From SAR202 cluster bacterium (lineage in GTDB: Bacteria > Chloroflexota > Dehalococcoidia > Lucifugimonadales > Lucifugimonadaceae): a DNA stretch of 32,100 nucleotides. The notes beneath the pieces are model-generated. The model worked only from the letters and a program-made list of their open reading frames with translations, had not been told where the DNA came from and did no database searches. The DNA is taken from assembly GCA_009392285.1 (NCBI GenBank), contig VFGU01000020.1, positions 1-32,100 on the forward strand. The letters are read 5' to 3'. Of this stretch, positions 7,683 to 14,684 are shown piece by piece (position 1 is the first letter of the stretch; every line of letters begins with the position of its first letter). Position numbers and translations under genes: made by a program.

Positions 7683-8366
7683 CTAAAATGACTTAATCAT
7701 TGATTTAAATATTAAATTTCCGTCTTCGCTCCCCAAATCTATAGAGCATGACCTTTCTGGGTGAGGCATCATTCCTAGCACATTTCCATTTTTGTTATAA
7801 ATTCCAGCTATATTATTCACAGACCCATTTGGATTTGCATCATCATTAATCACTCCAGATTCAGAGCAGTACTGAAATGCAATTTGATCATTTTCTTTAA
7901 GCATATTTAAGGTGTTCTTATCCGCTTGGTAATTTCCTTCTCCGTGAGATATTGGAATCTTAAGAATTTTATTTTTAGGAATTGAGGAAGTAAATTTTTT
8001 AGATTTTTTATATTTAAGATTTACGAAACTGCAGTTGAACTTTAAGTTTTTATTTCTAATTAATGCACCTGGCAAGATTCCTGCCTCACACAAGATTTGA
8101 AACCCGTTACATATCCCTATTATGGGACTGCCTTTTTGATTTAATTGAAAAACATCTTTCATCACTAAGGAAAATTGAGCGATTGCTCCTGCTCTTAGAT
8201 GATCTCCGTACGAAAAGCCCCCCGGAAGAATAACCGCATCTATATTTTTAGGTATAGACTCTTTGTGCCAAATAAAGAAAGTCTTAACATTTTTAAAAGA
8301 AGATAGGGCAAATTCGCAATCTCTGTCGCTCCAAGTCCCAGGAAAAACTATTATTCCAATATTCAT
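7683..8366 (-). CDS. purQ: Phosphoribosylformylglycinamidine synthase subunit PurQ (glutaminase)
   Basis: PurQ is the class I glutamine amidotransferase that feeds ammonia to PurL. The nucleophile Cys86 lies in GICNGFQIL and the His202/Glu204 pair in MMPHPERS. The N-terminal FPGTWSDRDCE and PGGFSYGDHLRAG (48-60) segments are typical. It has the expected 227 residues and an ATG start. Upstream is an 86-base gap to rpsU in which I find no purS-sized reading frame or clear terminator. Confidence 0.97.
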   Translation of the reverse strand: MNIGIIVFPGTWSDRDCEFALSSFKNVKTFFIWHKESIPKNIDAVILPGGFSYGDHLRAGAIAQFSLVMKDVFQLNQKGSPIIGICNGFQILCEAGILPGALIRNKNLKFNCSFVNLKYKKSKKFTSSIPKNKILKIPISHGEGNYQADKNTLNMLKENDQIAFQYCSESGVINDDANPNGSVNNIAGIYNKNGNVLGMMPHPERSCSIDLGSEDGNLIFKSMIKSF

Positions 8367-8452
8367 ATAAGAATCATATATCTGAAAGGAGTAAATGGTA
8401 AGTTTATTTTAAAATATTGAGGATAATATCAGGGAAAGGAAAAGGGAAAAAA

Positions 8453-8632
8453 CTAAGTCTCTTTACTTTTTCTTTTTTTGTTGGCCATTTTTTTCTTTTT
8501 TAAAGCACTAGGTGGCTCAAAAGCCTGCCTTTTTCTAGTTTCTGAAAGAATACCATTCTGCTGGACCCTTCTATTGAAGCGTCTAAGCATGCTATCAAAA
8601 GCTTCGCCGTCTCTTTGTTTTACTTCTGTCAT
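8453..8632 (-). CDS. rpsU: 30S ribosomal protein S21
   Basis: This 59-residue protein is read minus from the ATG at 8630-8632 to TAG at 8453-8455. It has the S21 pattern: an acidic start (EVKQRDGEAFDSMLRRFNR), a central RVQQNGILSETRKRQ helix, a FEPPSALKKKKM turn and a Lys/Arg-rich tail. S21 sits near the mRNA exit of the 30S subunit and contacts the anti-Shine-Dalgarno end of 16S rRNA. A well-spaced sigma70 promoter lies just upstream, so it can be expressed apart from gltX. purQ and purL follow in the same direction. Confidence 0.93.
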   Translation of the reverse strand: MTEVKQRDGEAFDSMLRRFNRRVQQNGILSETRKRQAFEPPSALKKKKMANKKRKSKET

Positions 8633-8658
8633 ATGTTTTCTAATAAATCAACTGTGAA

Positions 8659-8687
8659 AGTATACATGTTGTTTACATAACGTTCAA
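8659..8687 (-). promoter_or_regulatory. Sigma70-type promoter for rpsU
   Basis: On the minus strand TTGAAC (8682-8687) and TATACT (8659-8664) are separated by exactly 17 bases in the 62-base gap after gltX. Transcription would begin near 8652, giving a leader of about 20 bases. Box sequence, spacing and position are all good. Confidence 0.65.
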
Positions 8688-8694
8688 TAATATA

Positions 8695-10167
8695 TCAGAG
8701 AATGTTTATACAATCTTGAATTCTTGAAACAGACTCTTCTATTCCAAGTATTTCAATTGATTCAAATAAAGGGGGCGAGACCTCAGCTCCGGTAATACAA
8801 TTTCTGACTAACCCAAGATAATCTCTAAGTTTTAGCCCCAAGTTTTCACAATTATCCCTTAGTAATTTTTCTATATCCGCATGCGTTTTATTATCTTTTT
8901 CCAGTAATGCATTTAAATCAGTCACTAATTTGTTTAATATTTCTTTGACTTCATTATCATCTAAGGTTCCGCATTTAATAATACTTTTTTTTGGTTTTGT
9001 ATAAATAAAGAAAAACTTAATTGATGGATAAATTTCATCAATAGATTTTATTCTTTCTTTTATCAAGGGAATAATTTTTGATAGCTTCTTGTTATTTAAT
9101 TTATTTTTATTATCAGGTTCCTTTGGCAATGTATCTTGTGCCAATTTAATTAAGGTTTCATTGTCCATTGATCTGATATGTACTCCGTTAAGCCAACTGA
9201 GTTTTTCTGGATCAAATATTGATGGGCTTACACTTAGTCCTTCAAAATCAAAATTATCGATAATATCTTGATAACTTAAAACTTCTTTATCATTTCTAGG
9301 TGACCATCCTAATAGGGCGATATAATTTACTAAAGCTTCTGGCAGCAATCCACTTTGTTGGTATTCTATTATGGAGCTTGCTCCGTGCCTCTTACTTAAT
9401 TTAGCTTTATCTTTTCCAAAAATAAGAGGAAGATGAGCAAAAGAAGGAGGCTCTAATCCCAAAAATTTATATAAGAGCAGATGTTTTGGTGTGCTAGAAA
9501 TCCATTCCTCTCCCCTTAACACATGACTAATAAGCATGCTTGAGTCATCAACTACATTTGCTAGATGATAAGTAGGAAGCCCGTCAGCTTTTAAAATAAC
9601 AAAATCATCTATTTTGGAAAGATCGAATTTCATAGGCCCTCTTCTAAGATCTGTAAATTCAATGTTCCCTGAAAGAGGTACTTTTAGTCGAACAACTATA
9701 GGCAACCCTTTCTTTTTAGATTTTTCCAAATCCTCTCTTGATCTATTTCTAGAGTATCCGTTATATCCGGGGGGCTTACCTTGAAGTTTTTGTTCTTCTT
9801 TCATTTTTTCTAGTTCTTCTGGTGTAAGGTCGCACATATAGGCATTTCCATCATCAAGCAACTTGTTCACCGCATCTATATAGCGATTCTTTCTTAGAGA
9901 CTGAATATATGGGCCATAATCTCCCTCGATTCCAGGACCTTCGTCATAATTTAATCCTAGCCAATTAAGCCCTTCAATTATGTTTTCTATAGACCCTTCT
10001 ATTTGCCTTTTTTTATCAGTATCCTCAATTCTTAAAATAAATTTCCCTTTATTTTTTTTTGCAAATGCCCAATTAAATAAAGCTGTTCTCATTGCACCTA
10101 TATGAGGATCACCCGTAGGGCTTGGGGCAAACCTAACTCTCACTTCATGTGTTATTTTTTTATCCAT
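8695..10167 (-). CDS. gltX: Glutamate--tRNA ligase
   Basis: This is a class I aminoacyl-tRNA synthetase that charges tRNA-Glu. The first signature is RFAPSPTGDPHIGAMRTALF (12-31; PHIG is the HIGH box). Further motifs are LRIEDTD, GEEWISSTPKH and the KMSKS-like KLSKRHG (256-262). The C-terminal anticodon-binding region ends with a typical GLVRN-CITGAEVSPPLFES segment. Its 490 residues are the usual length. The ATG overlaps the rluD end by 8 bases and has a GGGAG Shine-Dalgarno site (10174-10178) six bases upstream. No glnS is seen, so whether the enzyme is discriminating cannot be judged here. Confidence 0.96.
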   Translation of the reverse strand: MDKKITHEVRVRFAPSPTGDPHIGAMRTALFNWAFAKKNKGKFILRIEDTDKKRQIEGSIENIIEGLNWLGLNYDEGPGIEGDYGPYIQSLRKNRYIDAVNKLLDDGNAYMCDLTPEELEKMKEEQKLQGKPPGYNGYSRNRSREDLEKSKKKGLPIVVRLKVPLSGNIEFTDLRRGPMKFDLSKIDDFVILKADGLPTYHLANVVDDSSMLISHVLRGEEWISSTPKHLLLYKFLGLEPPSFAHLPLIFGKDKAKLSKRHGASSIIEYQQSGLLPEALVNYIALLGWSPRNDKEVLSYQDIIDNFDFEGLSVSPSIFDPEKLSWLNGVHIRSMDNETLIKLAQDTLPKEPDNKNKLNNKKLSKIIPLIKERIKSIDEIYPSIKFFFIYTKPKKSIIKCGTLDDNEVKEILNKLVTDLNALLEKDNKTHADIEKLLRDNCENLGLKLRDYLGLVRNCITGAEVSPPLFESIEILGIEESVSRIQDCINIL

Positions 10168-11053
10168 TAATTTCTCCCAATTTTATGAGATCAAGAAATT
10201 CTTTAGGAATATTGTCTTGAATTTCTATATCTTTATTATTTGAAGGGTGATTAAATTTTATTCTAATTGAGTGTAAAAACAATCTGTGAACTTTATTTTT
10301 ACTGTTTGAGTACAAATTATCTCCAACTACTGGACAGCCAATAGAACTTAAATGAACTCTAATTTGATGAGTCCTGCCAGTTAAAATATTTACTTTTATC
10401 ATAGAAATATTATTATTTTCATCTATTTTTTCGTAAGAAGTATAAGCATCTTTGCCAGTTTCAACTAAAGCCCTTTTGATTTTATTTATAGGGTGCCTTC
10501 CTATTGGAGCTTCAATAATTCCTTTATTTTTAATTGGTCCATTTACGATTGCTACATATTCTTTAGTAACCTTTCTGTTTTTGAATTTTAGTTTTAAGTC
10601 CTGATATGATTTAGGATTTTTTGCTATTACCATTAATCCGGATGTTTCTTTGTCTAATCTATGTACTATTCCAGGTCTTTGAGTTTCACCAACATCCGAG
10701 ATTTCAGGATATTTTTCTATAATTCCAGAAACAAGAGTTGGTCCTTTATAAGTGTCTGAGGGATGAACAATAATACCTTGATCCTTAGATAAAATAATCA
10801 GATCCTCATCTTCATATTTAACATTTAAATTTAGTTTAATTGGGCTTATGTTGGGTTTAGGCATTAATTCAGCAATTTGAATTTCATCGTTACTCATAAT
10901 TTTTTCTGAACTTTTTGAAACAGTCGATCCATTTTTTTTAACCATTCCATCACTTATTAGTTTTGAAGCTTGGCTTCTAGAATAGGAGGTATTATTACTT
11001 ATAAACTGGTCAATTCGTATGTTTTTATCATCTTTATAAATTATCTTTTTCAT
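10160..11053 (-). CDS. RluA/RluD-family 23S rRNA pseudouridine synthase
   Basis: This enzyme isomerises uridine in RNA. An N-terminal S4 RNA-binding domain (about 12-60; RIDQFISNN, SRSQASKLISDGMVKKNG) precedes the catalytic domain. The family motif GIVHRLDKETSGLMVIAKN (about 127-145) contains the catalytic Asp. GRTHQIRVHLSSIGCPVVGD lies near the C-terminus. Together S4 and HRLDKETSG place it in the RluD-like branch (23S helix 69 uridines in E. coli), but the exact target cannot be read from sequence. It overlaps lspA by 20 bases upstream and gltX by 8 bases downstream. The lspA-rluD order is common in bacteria. Confidence 0.93.
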   Translation of the reverse strand: MKKIIYKDDKNIRIDQFISNNTSYSRSQASKLISDGMVKKNGSTVSKSSEKIMSNDEIQIAELMPKPNISPIKLNLNVKYEDEDLIILSKDQGIIVHPSDTYKGPTLVSGIIEKYPEISDVGETQRPGIVHRLDKETSGLMVIAKNPKSYQDLKLKFKNRKVTKEYVAIVNGPIKNKGIIEAPIGRHPINKIKRALVETGKDAYTSYEKIDENNNISMIKVNILTGRTHQIRVHLSSIGCPVVGDNLYSNSKNKVHRLFLHSIRIKFNHPSNNKDIEIQDNIPKEFLDLIKLGEING

Positions 11054-11528
11054 TTGCTTTTCTCTCTTCCTTCCAGTTTATATAAAGATAAAAAGCAAGC
11101 ATTGCCATTCCAACACTTATGCATGAATCAGCGATATTAAAAACAGGCCATGAACCTACATCTATGAAGTCTGTGACTGAGCCAAGCCTAATCCTATCTA
11201 TAATATTCCCAAATGCACCGCTAAGTTGAAGAGAGATAGATATTTGTAGGGTAACTGAGTCTTTAGCAACGAAAATTAGAAAATATGTTATTAGTATTAT
11301 TGCTAATATACCAACGATCATCAAAAATAGATTAGCGTCTTGAATTATACTAAAGGCACTTCCAAAATTTCTGACATGTGTAAACCTAAAAAACCCTTCT
11401 TCAGGTATAGATTCACCAACTTTAAGTGTTCTTATAATTATCTCTTTTGAAATTTGATCCAACAAAAAGAATATGGAAACTATAAGAGGTATATAAATAT
11501 TTTTATATTTCAATAACATTTTTTTCAT
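11034..11528 (-). CDS. lspA: Lipoprotein signal peptidase (signal peptidase II)
   Basis: LspA cleaves the signal peptide of prolipoproteins in the cytoplasmic membrane after lipidation. Four hydrophobic segments are visible (about 10-24, 67-87, 94-110, 128-151). Conserved blocks are FLLDQISK (21-28), the RNFGSAFS segment (53-60), GAFGNIIDRIRLGSVTDFID (104-123) and PVFNIADSCI (128-137). Asp120 and Asp134 are the likely catalytic pair. At 164 residues it has normal length. The start has a second Met three codons later. It heads the minus-strand run lspA-rluD-gltX and faces ltaE across a 95-base divergent gap. Confidence 0.95.
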   Translation of the reverse strand: MKKMLLKYKNIYIPLIVSIFFLLDQISKEIIIRTLKVGESIPEEGFFRFTHVRNFGSAFSIIQDANLFLMIVGILAIILITYFLIFVAKDSVTLQISISLQLSGAFGNIIDRIRLGSVTDFIDVGSWPVFNIADSCISVGMAMLAFYLYINWKEERKANEKDNL

Positions 11529-11587
11529 GGTATAGCTTAATTTGATAAACTAAGTAACTCCTATAGCAATTTTATATTTTTAAACAG

Positions 11588-11623
11588 AAATAATTAAGAG
11601 GAAATAATTAAGAGGAAATAATT
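11588..11623 (+). repeat. 14-bp tandem repeat carrying the ltaE Shine-Dalgarno site
   Basis: The unit aaataattaagagg occurs at 11588-11601 and 11602-11615, followed by a partial third copy aaataatt (11616-11623) that runs up to the TTG start of ltaE. Each full unit ends in AAGAGG, a Shine-Dalgarno sequence. Only the second copy (AGAGG, 11611-11615) has the right spacing, 8 bases, to the start codon. Confidence 0.9.
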
Positions 11624-12655
11624 TTGATTGATTTGAGAAGCGATACGGTCACAAGGCCAACTGAAGAAATGAGAAGAGCAATGTATGATGCTGAAGTTGG
11701 TGATGATGTTCATGGAGAGGATCCAACGGTAAATGAACTTCAAAATATGGCTGCAGAAATTACTGGAAAAGAGAGCGCTTTGCTAGTGTCTTCAGGCACT
11801 ATGGGAAATCTGGTTTCATTACTTACTCTTACCAATAGGGGGGAAGAGATTATTTTAGGAGATCAATGCCATGTTTATGCTTGGGAGGGAGCGGGTGTCC
11901 CTATTTTTGGTGGAGTAAGCCTAAATGTTGTTAAGAATGAAGAAAATGGAACTTTGAATTTAGATGAAGTTAGTAATTCTATTAACCCAGTAGATGATCA
12001 TAAACCTACTACTTCTGTGGTAAGTATTGAGAATACTCATAATCAATGTGGGGGTCATCCTATTGACGAAGAATATATTAGGAATCTAAAAATTTTATGT
12101 GATGAAAAAAAATTAAAAATCCACATGGATGGTGCTAGACTTTTTAATGCTGCAACTGCACTAAATACTGATGTTTCTAATCTAACTAAATATTTAGATA
12201 CAGTAACATTTTGCCTTTCTAAGGGATTGTCATGTCCAGTGGGGAGCGTCATTTGCGGGTCAAAAGACATAATACTGGAAGCAAAAAGATGGAGAAAGGC
12301 TATAGGGGGAGGTATGAGGCAAGCCGGAGTATTTGCAGCAGCTGGTATTGTTGCACTAAATAATATGGTAGACAGATTAGCTGAAGATCATGAAAATGCT
12401 AAAAAAATTGGAAATGGTTTAGCAGATATTGATGGAATCGAAATTGATGTTGATTATATTAAGACAAATATAATTCGGTTTTCTCTTAAAGATAAGTCAT
12501 TTGATATGAATAAATTTAAAAATGGCCTTTTGGATAATGGTGTTATGATTTCCCCGTCTGGAGGCACGGTTAGAATGGTTACTCATCGTGAGATTTCACA
12601 TGATGATGTTGGACTTGTTATAAGAGCAGTGTCAAAATCGATTCAAGAACTTTAA
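11624..12655 (+). CDS. ltaE: Low-specificity L-threonine aldolase (PLP enzyme), TTG start
   Basis: This fold-type I PLP enzyme cleaves L-threonine/allo-threonine to glycine and acetaldehyde. The family start IDLRSDTVTRPTEEMR is complete, followed by DDVHGEDPTVNELQ, SGTMGNLVSLL, ENTHNQCGG, HMDGARLFNAA (Asp169) and the PLP lysine K200 in LSKGLSCPVGS. Its 343 residues are normal. Protein homology begins at residue 2, which fixes the TTG (11624) as start; a duplicated AAGAGG site supports it. It is the first gene of a tightly packed plus-strand run (ltaE, coaE, norQ, nudL, norD). The next gene begins one base after its stop. Confidence 0.94.
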   Translation: MIDLRSDTVTRPTEEMRRAMYDAEVGDDVHGEDPTVNELQNMAAEITGKESALLVSSGTMGNLVSLLTLTNRGEEIILGDQCHVYAWEGAGVPIFGGVSLNVVKNEENGTLNLDEVSNSINPVDDHKPTTSVVSIENTHNQCGGHPIDEEYIRNLKILCDEKKLKIHMDGARLFNAATALNTDVSNLTKYLDTVTFCLSKGLSCPVGSVICGSKDIILEAKRWRKAIGGGMRQAGVFAAAGIVALNNMVDRLAEDHENAKKIGNGLADIDGIEIDVDYIKTNIIRFSLKDKSFDMNKFKNGLLDNGVMISPSGGTVRMVTHREISHDDVGLVIRAVSKSIQEL

Positions 12656-12656
12656 A

Positions 12657-13268
12657 ATGATTATAGGACTAATGGGACTCATGGGTTCTGGGAAATCTAC
12701 TGTAGCAGAATATCTCAAATCAAAGAATATGCCAGTTATAGATTTAGATGTTTTAAGTCACAATGTCTATGATTATGGAACTGATGAATACTATAAAATA
12801 TTAGAAATTTGGGGCAATGATATTTTAGATGAAGGCTCACAAATAGATAGATCTAAATTATCAAAAAAAGTTTTTAGTAATTCTTATGAATCGATCTCGA
12901 TTGCTGACCTGAAAAGATCAGGATTAGAAAATTTAGAGTTAATCGTTTGGCCAAAACTTGAGGAATTATTAACTATAGAACTTAATAGCCACAAAAGTGA
13001 AGAATTATTATTTATTGAAGGCGCCCAAATTGTTAAAAGTGGTTTTAATAAATACTGTGATAAATTGTGGTGTATTGTTTCTTCTATTGAGAATATTAAA
13101 TCAAGACTTGATTATAGGCACGTAAATATTTTAGGAAGATTAAAGATTCAAATTGAAGACTATGCAAAATTAAATAATATAGATGAATTTATATATAATG
13201 ATTCAACGAAACAAGAACTAAATAATAATGTACAATTTCTATTGGAAAGAATAAGAAAGGAAACATAA
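12657..13268 (+). CDS. coaE: Dephospho-CoA kinase, divergent (CoaE-like)
   Basis: CoaE phosphorylates dephospho-CoA, the last step of CoA synthesis. The protein starts with the P-loop IGLMGLMGSGKSTVAEYL (3-20) and continues with VIDLDVLSHNVYD, the family's D-x-D segment after the P-loop. VWPKLEELL stands where CoaE usually has a His-Pro motif, and FIEGAQIVKSG where a PLLFE-like motif is expected. The C-terminal layout RHVNILGRLKIQ, then YNDSTKQELNNNV, matches the lid and the N-x-G/S-type end. The length (203) is right, but several family motifs are weak. CoaE is the best call; another P-loop nucleoside kinase is possible. It overlaps norQ by one base (TAATG). Confidence 0.75.
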   Translation: MIIGLMGLMGSGKSTVAEYLKSKNMPVIDLDVLSHNVYDYGTDEYYKILEIWGNDILDEGSQIDRSKLSKKVFSNSYESISIADLKRSGLENLELIVWPKLEELLTIELNSHKSEELLFIEGAQIVKSGFNKYCDKLWCIVSSIENIKSRLDYRHVNILGRLKIQIEDYAKLNNIDEFIYNDSTKQELNNNVQFLLERIRKET

Positions 13269-14116
13269 TGGCAACTAAATCCTCAGATTCTAAGAATTAT
13301 AAAATTGAAGATTATTCAATACAAAAAGAGCCATTTTACATACCCGTTAGTGATGAAGTTCAGGTATTTGAGTCAGCATATAATCAAAAGGTTCCGATTT
13401 TATTAAAAGGCCCTACTGGGACTGGTAAAACAAGATTTGTTGAATATATGTCATGGTATATATCAAATAATGTGAAAAAATCTGTACCTTTAATTACAGT
13501 TGCATGCCATGAGGATCTGACCGCAAGTGACCTTGTAGGAAGATATTTAATAGATTCGGCTGGAACTAAATGGATAGATGGGCCACTTACAAGAGCTGTA
13601 AAAAGTGGAGGGATTTGTTACTTAGATGAAATTGTTGAAGCAAGGAAAGATACCACAGTTATCGTTCACCCCCTAACAGACCATAGAAGGATATTAACAA
13701 TTGACAAGTTAGGAGAAGTCGTTGAAGCAGCGGATGGATTCTTAATGGTTGTATCTTACAACCCTGGTTACCAAAATGCGTTAAAAGATTTGAAGCAAAG
13801 TACAAGGCAAAGATTTGTAGCAATTGAATTTGATTTTCCAACACCTGAACTAGAAGCAAAAGTTTTAAAAGAAGAAGCAGGAATAGATGATTCTATTGCA
13901 GAATCTTTAGCATCTTTAGGTGAAAAAATTAGGAATCTAACAGATCATGGATTATCTGAAGCTGCAAGCACAAGGGTGCTTATATATGCTGGCAAATTAA
14001 TTAAAGATGGTATAGATCCAAGAAGAGCATGCCAAGTTGCCGTTACTTGGGGTATTACTGATGATAAAAAACTGTACAGAAGTATAGAAGAAGTTATAAG
14101 TGCGATATTCCCATAA
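13268..14116 (+). CDS. MoxR-type AAA+ ATPase of the CbbQ/NirQ/NorQ family
   Basis: NorQ/CbbQ proteins are hexameric AAA+ ATPases that, with a VWA-domain partner (NorD/CbbO), insert metal into or remodel a client enzyme (nitric oxide reductase, Rubisco). Walker A is GPTGTGKT (48-55) and Walker B is ICYLDEI (116-122), followed by RQRFVAIEFDFP with arginine-finger-type residues and the CbbQ C-terminal domain (about 190-282). Its 282 residues fit the family. The partner norD-like gene lies two genes downstream with only a NUDIX gene between. No nor, cbb or dissimilatory operon is nearby, so the client is unknown. Confidence 0.9.
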   Translation: MATKSSDSKNYKIEDYSIQKEPFYIPVSDEVQVFESAYNQKVPILLKGPTGTGKTRFVEYMSWYISNNVKKSVPLITVACHEDLTASDLVGRYLIDSAGTKWIDGPLTRAVKSGGICYLDEIVEARKDTTVIVHPLTDHRRILTIDKLGEVVEAADGFLMVVSYNPGYQNALKDLKQSTRQRFVAIEFDFPTPELEAKVLKEEAGIDDSIAESLASLGEKIRNLTDHGLSEAASTRVLIYAGKLIKDGIDPRRACQVAVTWGITDDKKLYRSIEEVISAIFP

Positions 14117-14119
14117 ATT

Positions 14120-14683
14120 ATGGATAAATTAAGGGAGTTATTAACTAAAAACTCTGTATTCGAATATGAAAATATTACAAATACTAAAGGGTACAAAAGT
14201 GCTGCAGTTTTTTTGCCAATTTCTATAAAAAATGAAGATTACTCAATTTTATTCCTAGAAAGATCTAGTAATCTATATTCTCACAGTGGTGAGATTTGCT
14301 TTCCTGGTGGTGCATTTGAAAATGATGATATCAATTTGTTGAATACAGCTTACAGGGAAACTGAAGAAGAGGTAGGCTTAAAACAAGAAAATATTAAACT
14401 AATTTCTTCTTTAAGCAAGGAAAAAACAAGAACAGGATTTATTATTCAGCCTTTTATAGTACTAATTAAAGAAGAAGCAGAAATAAAGGTTGATGGAGAA
14501 GAGATAGTTGATTATTCATTTATATCTATTTCAGAATTAATATCTAAGAAAAATAAAAGAAGATATTATTTTCTATCTAATGAATTATTAATTAATAAGC
14601 CAGCATATATAATAAATAATCAATTAATATGGGGAGCTACAGCTACCATACTTGAAGAATTTTTAAACATGATTGTTTCATAA
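14120..14683 (+). CDS. NUDIX hydrolase, CoA-pyrophosphatase (NudL) type
   Basis: NudL-type enzymes split CoA into phosphopantetheine and 3',5'-ADP. The stretch LFLERSSNLYSHSGEICFPGG matches the NuCoA signature before the Nudix box. The Nudix box itself has GGAF, then AYRETEEEVGL (RE-x-x-EE-x-GL), carrying the metal-binding glutamates. The 187-residue length fits. It starts 3 bases after norQ and ends one base before the ATG of norD. Finding a CoA-degrading type NUDIX in one unit with a CoA kinase is notable. Substrate assignment rests on the motif only. Confidence 0.85.
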   Translation: MDKLRELLTKNSVFEYENITNTKGYKSAAVFLPISIKNEDYSILFLERSSNLYSHSGEICFPGGAFENDDINLLNTAYRETEEEVGLKQENIKLISSLSKEKTRTGFIIQPFIVLIKEEAEIKVDGEEIVDYSFISISELISKKNKRRYYFLSNELLINKPAYIINNQLIWGATATILEEFLNMIVS

Positions 14684-14684
14684 G

